Positions 1 to 7,864 of a DNA stretch of 64,000 nucleotides are shown one piece after another. Source of the stretch: UBA3775 sp964584255 (lineage in GTDB: Bacteria; Bacillota; Clostridia; Lachnospirales; Lachnospiraceae). Location: NCBI GenBank assembly GCA_964584255.1, contig CAZOZM010000005.1:1-64000 (forward strand), in the 5' to 3' direction. The first letter of the stretch is position 1. Each line of letters opens with the position of its first letter. A model generated the notes under the pieces. It was given only the letters and a program-made list of their open reading frames with translations. It searched no databases and was not told the origin of the DNA. The translations under genes and the position numbers were made by a program.

Positions 1-130
1 TCCGGAACTGGATACCCACCAAATCCATGCCAAGGTCTATCCACAGGAGCTTTTTGATTTTATAGACGAATGTGCCAAGAAGGCTGAAAAAGAAGAACAG
101 AAAGAAGCGAAACGCAAAAAGAAAAAATAG
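1..130 (+). CDS. C-terminal fragment of an unrecognised protein
   Basis: An open frame read from base 2 runs to a TAG stop at 128-130 and encodes 42 residues. The last 18 or so residues are almost all Lys, Glu, Gln, Ala and Arg and end in a run of four Lys, a charged tail. The start lies outside the window. It is convergent with guaA and is followed by a strong terminator. Its place beside the 3' end of guaA would suit an integrase or other element-borne gene, and the segment around HAKVYPQEL faintly resembles the end of some phage integrases. No catalytic tyrosine is visible in the expected place, so I do not assign a function. Confidence 0.6.
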   Translation, partial: PELDTHQIHAKVYPQELFDFIDECAKKAEKEEQKEAKRKKKK

Positions 131-138
131 ACATCAAA

Positions 139-187
139 AAAACCTTACCAATTTTCAGTTGTCATTTCTGAAAATCAGTAAGGTTTT
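139..187. terminator. Strong convergent terminator hairpin
   Basis: Two 20-bp arms (139-158 and 168-187) are complementary at 18 of 20 positions and enclose a 9-nt loop. The arms begin with A-rich and end with T-rich sequence on both strands, so the hairpin can end the plus-strand fragment gene and may also stop readthrough from guaA. Confidence 0.85.
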
Positions 188-214
188 CTTATGCTCATAA
201 AGTAATCTTATTCA

Positions 215-316
215 TTGAATAAGGAAAATCTGTTGCCAAATCGTTGCCACTACTTAAACAAATTTGTTTAGAAGCCGCATAAATACTGGACTTTTTTGAC
301 CCTACTCCTTATTCAA
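215..316. repeat. Inverted and direct repeats next to the guaA 3' end
   Basis: The 11-mer TTGAATAAGGA occurs on the plus strand at 215-225 and, inverted, at 306-316 where it covers the guaA stop codon. Between them the heptamer GTTGCCA occurs twice in tandem (232-238 and 243-249), 11 bp apart. Short repeats of this kind flank tyrosine-integrase attachment sites. An attachment-site role is inference; only the repeats are directly seen. Confidence 0.4.
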
Positions 317-1853
317 ACTCAATCGTTCCCGGTGGTTTGCTCGTCAAATCGTACATTACACGATTGACTCCCTTAACCTCATTTATAATTCTGGTCATTA
401 CTTTCTGAAGAACTTCAAAAGGTATGTCACAGCAGTCCGCTGTCATGAAATCATCCGTCTTAACAGCTCTCAATGCGACTGCATAATCATAAGTACGGAA
501 ATCACCCATTACTCCAACGGAACGCATGTTGGTGAGGGCTGCAAAATACTGGCTGAGATTCTTTTCCACGCCGGCTTTTGCAAGTTCCTCGCGGAAAATA
601 TAATCCGCGTCCTGTACCATTTTTACTTTTTCAGCTGTAACTTCTCCTACTATACGGACTCCGAGTCCCGGTCCCGGAAACGGCTGTCTGTAAACAAGAT
701 TTTCCGGAAGTCCGAGTTCTATGCCGGCCTTTCGAACCTCATCCTTAAAAAGCATTCTGAGTGGCTCTACCAAGCCTTTAAATTTAATATCTTCAGGAAG
801 TCCACCCACGTTATGATGTGACTTTATTGTGGCTGACTTTCCAAGTCCTGACTCGATTACATCAGGATAAATTGTTCCCTGACCAAGAAAATCTATTTTG
901 CCAAGCTTCAAAGCTTCTTCTTCAAATATACGGACGAATTCACCGCCTATTATTTTTCGTTTCTCCTCCGGCTCCGTTACACCGGCAAGCTTCTCATAGT
1001 ATCTGTCAGCAGCATTAACACGGATAAAATTTAAATCAAAATCTCCACTTGGACCGAAAACACTCTCAACCTCATCACCTTCGTTTTTACGAAGAAGACC
1101 GTGATCCACAAATACACAGGTAAGCTGCTTTCCTATTGCCTTTGAGAGAAGCGCTGCCGCAACAGACGAGTCAACACCTCCTGACAGACCGAGTAATACT
1201 TTTCCGTCACCAATCCTGTTTCTGAGATCCTTTATTGCCGCTTCAACGAACGAATCCATTTTCCAATTGCCCGCGCATTTACAAACGTTGTAAACAAAGT
1301 TGTGAAGCATTTTCATTCCCTCACGGGTATGAAGAACCTCCGGATGGAACTGAGTAGCATAAAAACCTGCTACCTCGTCTTCCATTGCTGCGACCGGGCA
1401 TACCGATGTTGTTGCCGTAATTCTGAAACCTGCCGGAACTTTTGAAATGTAATCGGTATGACTCATCCAACATATCGTTTTCTCCGAAACACCCTCAAAA
1501 AGCTTTGATGCGGTATCTACTTCAACCTCTGTATGACCATATTCACTGACCGGTGCAGTAAGAACTTCTCCTCCAAGCTCATATGCCATCAACTGAGAAC
1601 CATAACATATTCCCAAAATAGGTATGCCCAGTTTAAAAATCTCATCTGAATAATGAGGGGATTCCATGTCGTAGACACTATTAGGTCCTCCGGTGAATAT
1701 TATACCCTTTGGAGCCATTGTTCTGATTTCGTCTAACGACATTGTATATGGTTTTACTTCAGCATACACATTGCATTCCCTTACTCTTCGTGCAATGAGC
1801 TGGTTATACTGACCGCCGAAATCAAGGACAAGAATTTTTTCTTTGTTATCCAT
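309..1853 (-). CDS. guaA: GMP synthase (glutamine-hydrolysing)
   Basis: Converts XMP to GMP using glutamine amide nitrogen and ATP in cytosolic purine synthesis. The N-terminal class I glutamine amidotransferase shows the GICYGSQ nucleophile elbow (Cys83) and the His170/Glu172 pair in FHPEV. The ATP-pyrophosphatase domain carries SGGVDSS at about residue 224, and the dimerisation domain ends with the conserved KPPGTIEFE. At 514 residues it has normal family length. AGGAGGA lies 5 nt before the ATG, and the start overlaps the stop of the upstream NYN gene by 8 bp, which suggests translational coupling. The 3' end is a well-known insertion hotspot for genomic islands. Confidence 0.97.
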   Translation of the reverse strand: MDNKEKILVLDFGGQYNQLIARRVRECNVYAEVKPYTMSLDEIRTMAPKGIIFTGGPNSVYDMESPHYSDEIFKLGIPILGICYGSQLMAYELGGEVLTAPVSEYGHTEVEVDTASKLFEGVSEKTICWMSHTDYISKVPAGFRITATTSVCPVAAMEDEVAGFYATQFHPEVLHTREGMKMLHNFVYNVCKCAGNWKMDSFVEAAIKDLRNRIGDGKVLLGLSGGVDSSVAAALLSKAIGKQLTCVFVDHGLLRKNEGDEVESVFGPSGDFDLNFIRVNAADRYYEKLAGVTEPEEKRKIIGGEFVRIFEEEALKLGKIDFLGQGTIYPDVIESGLGKSATIKSHHNVGGLPEDIKFKGLVEPLRMLFKDEVRKAGIELGLPENLVYRQPFPGPGLGVRIVGEVTAEKVKMVQDADYIFREELAKAGVEKNLSQYFAALTNMRSVGVMGDFRTYDYAVALRAVKTDDFMTADCCDIPFEVLQKVMTRIINEVKGVNRVMYDLTSKPPGTIEFE

Positions 1854-4251
1854 TTTTCCTCCTGTTGGCCTGCCTTCTTCTTATGTAGGCGGCCTTTTTT
1901 TCGGACTGTTCCTGTACTTCAAGTTCCTCCAGCAGAGCAAATGCTTCTTCTCTTTCTTTTCGCCTCAAAGCCTCTTCCGCAGTCTCTTTATTTGTCATCT
2001 CAGGCAGTCTTTTTTCCGGCTCCCTGTTTTTCCAGTTGCTATCATAATTCACTGTTTCGACATTTTCAACATATTTATCGGATTTTTTTCTGTTTTTTTT
2101 GCGAATCTCATCCGATTTTTTATTTCGCATTTCCTTACGACGGTTCTCACCGTTATCATTGAATTTCGTCTCTTTAGCAGGCTTTTTCCCGGTAACCTCC
2201 GGCTCATTTGTCAGCGATAATTCCGTCTTTTTGACCGAAGCACCTGCCGTTCTGCCCTGATTCTCAACGTCTTTGACTTCAACCTCTTCAGTCTTTTCAG
2301 CGGTCGTCTCCACTCGTCCGACAGTTTGAACCATTGCAAGCTTATGACTTTGATATCTCTCTAGCTTTGATGCCTGCTCTTCCTCGCTTTTCCTACCTGA
2401 CAGTTCAGAGTTTCTATAAGAAGGCAGTTCACTGCGACGGTTACGGCGTCTTTGCTTTGCTCTTGCATGAGACTGTCTTATCTGTTCAGCTTTGATAACA
2501 CTCTCATTACTTGTAACCGCAGTATCATCAGTCTGGACTAAAGTCCTTTCTCCGGCATCGGATCTATTAAGATCATTATCCAGTCCCACATCTCCACTTT
2601 TTACTTTATTCAAAGTATTTTTAAACTCTATATTCCCACTTTCTACTTTAAAAGCAGGTTTTTTCGTCTCTGTCATCCCACTTCTTACTTTATAAGAAGT
2701 GTTCTCCGATTCCATCGTCCCATTTCTCACTTTAAAGGAAGTGTTCTCCGATTCTTTTGCCTCACTTCTCACTTTAAAGTAAGAGTTCTCCGATTTCATT
2801 TCACTACCATCATCTTTAAGCAAAATGCCGTCAAATTCCACATGCCTGCCTGCATTTTTTTCCTTGATGTTCTCAGCACTGTTCTCAATGCTTCCGGCTT
2901 TCTGTGGTTTTTCTTCTGCTGCACCTCCCTCATTTTTCTTCTTTTTGTTGGTATTTTCAGTGCAATTTTCCCCACCGGAAGTTTTTTGAGAACCACTGTT
3001 TGCACCATTTCCTCCACTTTTCGTGTTATTATTAGCATTTTTAGTATCGTTCTCTCCACCACCTACTTTTTGTGGAATATTTTCTGCTGCATTTTCCCCA
3101 CTTTTCCTCTTTTTACCGGCTTTTTCAGTACCGTTCTCACCACTACCGAAACTCTGTGGATTGTTTTTTACTCCACTTCCACCATTTTTCTTCTTTTTGT
3201 TGGTGTTTTTAGTGGCTTTTCCTCCACCGGAAACTTTTTGAGAACCACTGTTTGTACTGTCTCCCCCACTTTTCGTGTTTTTATTGGTATTTTTAGTGCT
3301 TTTCTCTCCACTACTAACTTTCTGCAAGTTATTTTTCGCTGTATTCTCCCCACTTTTCTCCCTATCCGTGCCGTTTTTTGTAATCTGTCCTCCACTACTC
3401 TGATCAGATGGGATTTTTACCGTACTGTCCGCTACTCCTTCCGGTATCTGTGTGACTGTTACACCATCCTTCTTTCCGGCTTTATTCTTCCTGGCTTTCT
3501 TATTTTTACCAGCTTTCCCGGCAGAATCAGCTACCTTTACAGACATAGCCTCTTCGACTTTTTTAGTATTTGCCAAAGCCGGTTTAATATTCGCCTGATT
3601 TATTTCCTGCCTGTTACTGTTTGACTTAGCAGAATTGCTGTTTGGATTTTGATTCTCATGCTTTCTGTCAGTCTTTACAGCTTCATTTTTTCCGTTTTCA
3701 GCCTTCATACGATTCTTGGCATCATTCTTCTGCTTTCTTTTGTCACTGTCAGATTTTTTTCCGTTATTAACGGAAGGCATCTCACTTTTGCTTAAAATCG
3801 TATGTTCTGTTGTATCCGGGCTTTCCTTCTCTTTATTCTTTTTAAACAGGCCTAGAATCGCCTTTCCAAGTGTCCTTTCACTTTCAACAACCATGTTTAT
3901 ATCATCACAGCGTTTAATTGTACTTCCGTTTTTCTTCTTCATTTCAAGAATAGCCGGATCATATCCCTTATCCTTTGAAATTATGAAATACTCATCTGCA
4001 ATTTCCTTTGCGATATCGTATCCCAAGTGTACCATGATGATAAAATCCAATGCATTCTTTCCGATATACTGGTTTGTAATCAGCTCAATAGCCGCATTGC
4101 AGTTAAAAATTCTGTCTGCATCGCTCATGGAAAGTTTTGCACTCTGTTTTCCTATAAAAATCTTAACAACATCATCTTTTGTAAGTTTTTCTACACAAGT
4201 AAGACCGTTTAAACTCACGTTTTCGTAGTCAACATATATTGCTCTTTTCAA
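1846..4251 (-). CDS. NYN-domain protein with long repetitive disordered tail
   Basis: Residues 1-130 form a NYN/PIN-like nuclease fold: DYEN at 8-11, a hydrophobic strand with ALDF at 67-70, and ISKDKGYDPA at 91-100, which would supply the acidic metal-binding residues. This fold cleaves or binds RNA in other proteins. The remaining 670 residues are low-complexity and rich in Lys, Asn, Ser, Gly and Glu. They contain six 28-residue repeats (292-459), five 14-residue repeats (488-557), and a charged C-terminus likely to form coiled coil. The start is TTG, with AGGAG 6 nt upstream. It sits between a YfbR nucleotidase and guaA on the same strand. The substrate is unknown. A role in RNA turnover, perhaps in a condensate, is inference. 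Confidence 0.8.
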   Translation of the reverse strand: MKRAIYVDYENVSLNGLTCVEKLTKDDVVKIFIGKQSAKLSMSDADRIFNCNAAIELITNQYIGKNALDFIIMVHLGYDIAKEIADEYFIISKDKGYDPAILEMKKKNGSTIKRCDDINMVVESERTLGKAILGLFKKNKEKESPDTTEHTILSKSEMPSVNNGKKSDSDKRKQKNDAKNRMKAENGKNEAVKTDRKHENQNPNSNSAKSNSNRQEINQANIKPALANTKKVEEAMSVKVADSAGKAGKNKKARKNKAGKKDGVTVTQIPEGVADSTVKIPSDQSSGGQITKNGTDREKSGENTAKNNLQKVSSGEKSTKNTNKNTKSGGDSTNSGSQKVSGGGKATKNTNKKKKNGGSGVKNNPQSFGSGENGTEKAGKKRKSGENAAENIPQKVGGGENDTKNANNNTKSGGNGANSGSQKTSGGENCTENTNKKKKNEGGAAEEKPQKAGSIENSAENIKEKNAGRHVEFDGILLKDDGSEMKSENSYFKVRSEAKESENTSFKVRNGTMESENTSYKVRSGMTETKKPAFKVESGNIEFKNTLNKVKSGDVGLDNDLNRSDAGERTLVQTDDTAVTSNESVIKAEQIRQSHARAKQRRRNRRSELPSYRNSELSGRKSEEEQASKLERYQSHKLAMVQTVGRVETTAEKTEEVEVKDVENQGRTAGASVKKTELSLTNEPEVTGKKPAKETKFNDNGENRRKEMRNKKSDEIRKKNRKKSDKYVENVETVNYDSNWKNREPEKRLPEMTNKETAEEALRRKEREEAFALLEELEVQEQSEKKAAYIRRRQANRRKNG
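2581..2790 (-). repeat. Five in-frame 42-bp (14-residue) tandem repeats
   Basis: Residues 488-557 of the NYN protein are five 14-residue units. The first three are close to E-N-T-S-F-K-V-R-S-G-x-x-E-S; the last two are more diverged. The period is half that of the upstream 28-residue array, although the residue patterns differ. Confidence 0.85.
2875..3378 (-). repeat. Six in-frame 84-bp (28-residue) tandem repeats
   Basis: Within the NYN gene, residues 292-459 divide exactly into six 28-residue units. A typical unit begins K-N-T-N-K-x-x-K-S-G-G and has Q-K followed by S-G-G near residue 19. Alternate units are most alike (2 and 5, 3 and 6), which suggests doubling of a larger block. Indels in whole units would keep the frame. 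Confidence 0.85.
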
Positions 4252-4282
4252 GTCGTCTCCTATTCTGTGCAGCGTGTAAAAA

Positions 4283-4867
4283 TCATACCCTCAATTCATC
4301 AAGGGTAAGGGAATAAGATTCCAGATATTCCTTTATGAAAATTTCAGCCTCCGGCACATTCATACCTTCTATGGCTTTTCTGGTAGATTCTGCCGCTTTT
4401 ATGAATTCCTTATTTCCGGCCTTTTCTTCTTCTACGCATTTAATAAGTGCCGAAATTTTGTCAGCAGCCTTACAAAGAATCCATAAATCCTTATCTTCAT
4501 CTTTTTTAAAGAAGTAATCCCTGTAATACAATCTCATATCCTCAGGTATCATGCCCAGCAGCATATCATTTGCCTTATCTTCTATTTCATGGTAAATGCT
4601 GCTTATGTCCGAATTATAGTATTTTATCGGTGTAGGCATGTCCCCGGTAATTATTTCTGAACAGTCATGAAACATCCCTATAACGGCGCATCTCTCCGGA
4701 TTATATGTTTTTCCCAGCCTTACATTTCCGATTATGGCAAGTCCGTGGGCGATCATCGCCACTTCAAGAGAATGTTCACTTATGTTCTCCCTGTCGGAAT
4801 TGCGCATAAGAGCCCATCTCTCAATATATTTCATTCTTGACATCATCGCATAAAAATGCCCGCTCAT
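4283..4867 (-). CDS. yfbR: YfbR-like 5'-deoxynucleotidase (HD domain)
   Basis: Predicted cytosolic HD-domain phosphohydrolase that dephosphorylates deoxynucleoside 5'-monophosphates. The opening HFYAMMSRMKYIERWALMRN is close to the E. coli YfbR N-terminus. HSLEVAMIAH and the metal-binding MFHDCSEIITGD segment (His-Asp near residue 67) follow, then the conserved PTPIKYYN. Length is 194 residues, normal for the family. AGGAGG lies 6 nt before the ATG. It is downstream of uvrA by 19 bp and upstream of the NYN gene by 31 bp, so it is probably part of one transcript with them. Confidence 0.9.
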   Translation of the reverse strand: MSGHFYAMMSRMKYIERWALMRNSDRENISEHSLEVAMIAHGLAIIGNVRLGKTYNPERCAVIGMFHDCSEIITGDMPTPIKYYNSDISSIYHEIEDKANDMLLGMIPEDMRLYYRDYFFKKDEDKDLWILCKAADKISALIKCVEEEKAGNKEFIKAAESTRKAIEGMNVPEAEIFIKEYLESYSLTLDELRV

Positions 4868-4886
4868 AAACGCCTCCTGTCGGTAT

Positions 4887-7742
4887 CTATCTCTTCTTTA
4901 AATTTCTTCCCTCATCCAGAACTTTCTTTAAATATTTTCCTGTATATGAGTATTCACACTTTGCAACTTCGTCCGGCGTTCCCGTAGCAACTACATTTCC
5001 TCCTCTGTCTCCGCCCTCCGGACCTATATCGATTATATAATCCGCAGTTTTAATGACATCGAGATTATGTTCAATTACCAGAACGGTATTTCCGCCATCC
5101 GTAAATCTCTGTAATATATCCACGAGTTTATGAACATCTGCAAAATGAAGACCTGTGGTCGGTTCATCAAGTATATAGATTGTTCGTCCCGTACTCTTTC
5201 GACTAAGCTCCGTGGCAAGCTTAATTCTCTGTGCCTCTCCGCCTGATAAAAGCGTTGACGGATGTCCCAGTTTCAAATAGGACAGGCCCACATCATAAAG
5301 AGTCTGAATCTTGTTTCTTATTTTAGGCACATTTTCAAAAAAGTTAAGCGCCTCTTCAACCGTCATGTCAAGTACATCAAAAATACTCTTGCCCTTATAA
5401 AGAACCTCAAGAGTTTCCCTGTTGTACCTCTTTCCTCCGCACACTTCGCACGTCACATAAACGTCCGGCAGGAAATTCATCTCAATCTTATTAATTCCGT
5501 CTCCGGAACATGCTTCGCAGCGTCCGCCTTTAATATTGAAAGAAAACCTTCCCTTTCCATATCCTTTCATCTTTGCGTCCGACGTATTTGCGAACAAATC
5601 CCTTATCATGTCAAAGACACCGGTATAAGTTGCCGGATTGGATCTCGGTGTTCTTCCGATAGGTGACTGGTCAATATTGATAACCTTATCAAGCTGTTCA
5701 ATACCCAAAATCGTGTCATGGTCTCCCGGAACACATAATCTTGCTCTGTTCAGTTCCTTCTCAAGTGTCTTATAGACAATTTCCGTTACCAAGGAACTCT
5801 TTCCCGATCCTGAAACACCGGTTACACATGTCATAACTCCAAGTGGTATCTTAACATCGATATTTTTGAGATTGTGTTCTCTTGCTCCCTTTACTTCAAT
5901 AAAGCCGCTCGGTGTACGATAACTTTCCCTGCATGGAACAAACTTACGTCTGCTCAGATAATCACCTGTTATCGATTCCCTGCAATTCATGATATCTTCT
6001 GCCGTTCCCTGTGCAACAAGGTATCCGCCATGCGTTCCGGCACCCGGACCTATATCCACAATGTGGTCTGCTGCAAACATCGTATCCTCATCATGTTCAA
6101 CCACTATGAGAGTGTTTCCCAATTCCTTCAGTCCTTTGAGAGAAGCCAGAAGTTTATCATTATCCCTCTGGTGAAGTCCGATACTCGGCTCGTCCAAAAT
6201 ATAGGCCACTCCGACAAGTCCTGAACCGATTTGTGTTGCAAGACGTATTCTCTGTGCCTCGCCGCCTGAAAGTGAAGATGTTGATCTTGCCAGTGTAAGA
6301 TAAGAAAGTCCGACATCATTCAGAAATTTCAGTCTTCCCCGTATTTCTTTGAGAATAAGCCTTCCAATCTGTTCCTGAACCGGCGTAAGCTTCAGGTTTT
6401 CCATAAAATCCTTAAGATCTTCAATGCTCATCTCCGTTAACTCTGAGATGTTTTTTTCTGCCACGGTAACCGCAAGTGCTTCCGGCTTAAGTCTTTTGCC
6501 ATTACATTCCGCACATGGCGTTATTGACATATAATTCTCGTACTCAGCCTTCATTGTCTGGCTTGATTCCCTATACCTTCTTGCCGTATTCTGCAAAAGT
6601 CCCTCAAAGGCCACATCATAAACACCGACACCTCTCTGACCTTTATAATGTACTTTTACTTCCCTTCCGTCCGTACCGTTCAAAAGCATGTTTTGAATTT
6701 CATTCGAAAGATCACAATAAGGCGTGTCCAGACTGAATCCGTATTCTTCAGACAAAGCCCTGAGCAATGCGTTACTGAAACTGCCCGCATCTTTCGAGGA
6801 CTGCCATCCCATCACACAGATTGCACCCTCATTAATTGACTTCTTTTTGTCCGGAATCATCAGGTTTGGATCAAATTCCATCTTAATTCCTATTCCGTGA
6901 CAGCATGGGCACGCTCCAAACGGATTATTGAAGGAAAAAAGGCGCGGCTCAAGTTCCGAGATGGAGATACCGCAATCCGTACATGCAAAGTTCTGCGAAT
7001 AAGTCTTTTCCTCATTCAAATCGATGAAATCCACAACCAACTGACCATCCGTAAGTTTGAGTGCATTTTCCACCGAATCCGTAAGTCTTGAATTTATCCC
7101 CGGTTTTACGACAAGTCTGTCTACCACAATGGAGATATTATGCTTTATGTTTTTCTCCAGCTTAATATCTTCAGACAGCTCATACATATTGCCGTCAATA
7201 AATACACGAACGTAACCGCTCTTTCTTGCCTGTTCAAGGACCTTAACATGCTCACCTTTTCGGCCTTTTACCACCGGCGCAAGGATGGCAAATTTTGTTC
7301 TCTCCGGGTAAGATAATATATCATCAACCATTTCGTCCACGCTCTGTCTCTTTACTTCCTTACCGCATTTAGGACAGTGCGGTATGCCGGTTCTTGCATA
7401 AAGAAGACGAAAATAATCATAGATTTCCGTAACGGTTCCTACGGTTGAACGCGGATTCTTGTTTGTTGATTTCTGATCTATGGATATTGCAGGAGGCAGG
7501 CCCTCTATACTGTCAACATCCGGTTTTTCCATCTGACCGAGAAACATTCTTGCATAAGAAGACAGTGACTCCATATATCTTCTTTGTCCCTCGGCATAGA
7601 TTGTATCAAAAGCAAGTGAGGACTTTCCCGATCCCGACAGACCCGTTAAAACAACAAACTCATCTCTTGGAATATCTATGTCGATACCCTTAAGATTATT
7701 CTCTCTTGCTCCCCTGATTTTTATATACTTTTTATTGTCCAT
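4887..7742 (-). CDS. uvrA: Excinuclease ABC subunit A
   Basis: DNA-damage recognition ATPase of nucleotide excision repair, acting with UvrB and UvrC. Two ABC ATPase halves are visible: Walker A GLSGSGKSS near the N-terminus and GVSGSGKSS in the second half, with two LSGGEAQRI signatures. Zinc-binding CPKCGKEV and CEACSGDG..CEVCGGKRY clusters are present. I place the start at the ATG at 7742 (951 residues; MDNKKYIKIRG), which has GAGG 7 nt upstream. An in-frame extension to 7817 is possible but adds 25 unconserved residues. It follows uvrB on the same strand. Confidence 0.96.
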   Translation of the reverse strand: MDNKKYIKIRGARENNLKGIDIDIPRDEFVVLTGLSGSGKSSLAFDTIYAEGQRRYMESLSSYARMFLGQMEKPDVDSIEGLPPAISIDQKSTNKNPRSTVGTVTEIYDYFRLLYARTGIPHCPKCGKEVKRQSVDEMVDDILSYPERTKFAILAPVVKGRKGEHVKVLEQARKSGYVRVFIDGNMYELSEDIKLEKNIKHNISIVVDRLVVKPGINSRLTDSVENALKLTDGQLVVDFIDLNEEKTYSQNFACTDCGISISELEPRLFSFNNPFGACPCCHGIGIKMEFDPNLMIPDKKKSINEGAICVMGWQSSKDAGSFSNALLRALSEEYGFSLDTPYCDLSNEIQNMLLNGTDGREVKVHYKGQRGVGVYDVAFEGLLQNTARRYRESSQTMKAEYENYMSITPCAECNGKRLKPEALAVTVAEKNISELTEMSIEDLKDFMENLKLTPVQEQIGRLILKEIRGRLKFLNDVGLSYLTLARSTSSLSGGEAQRIRLATQIGSGLVGVAYILDEPSIGLHQRDNDKLLASLKGLKELGNTLIVVEHDEDTMFAADHIVDIGPGAGTHGGYLVAQGTAEDIMNCRESITGDYLSRRKFVPCRESYRTPSGFIEVKGAREHNLKNIDVKIPLGVMTCVTGVSGSGKSSLVTEIVYKTLEKELNRARLCVPGDHDTILGIEQLDKVINIDQSPIGRTPRSNPATYTGVFDMIRDLFANTSDAKMKGYGKGRFSFNIKGGRCEACSGDGINKIEMNFLPDVYVTCEVCGGKRYNRETLEVLYKGKSIFDVLDMTVEEALNFFENVPKIRNKIQTLYDVGLSYLKLGHPSTLLSGGEAQRIKLATELSRKSTGRTIYILDEPTTGLHFADVHKLVDILQRFTDGGNTVLVIEHNLDVIKTADYIIDIGPEGGDRGGNVVATGTPDEVAKCEYSYTGKYLKKVLDEGRNLKKR

Positions 7743-7864
7743 ATAACCTCTTTCAAGGATTTTTGCCACAGCCGTCCGGATACCATTAGTGTCGGCTGCA
7801 TCCTGTTTTGAATACATGTTATATTATATTATCGAACAAATGTTTTGTCAATTCCATTGTTCTC

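Noticed and set aside
1..130. Tyrosine integrase tail
   Set aside because: The resemblance is limited to a few residues and the catalytic tyrosine is not where it should be.
2842..3624. Plus-strand frame rich in Phe, Ser and Thr opposite the NYN gene
   Set aside because: It is the complement of the Lys/Asn/Ser repeat region, and its apparent repeats come from that array.
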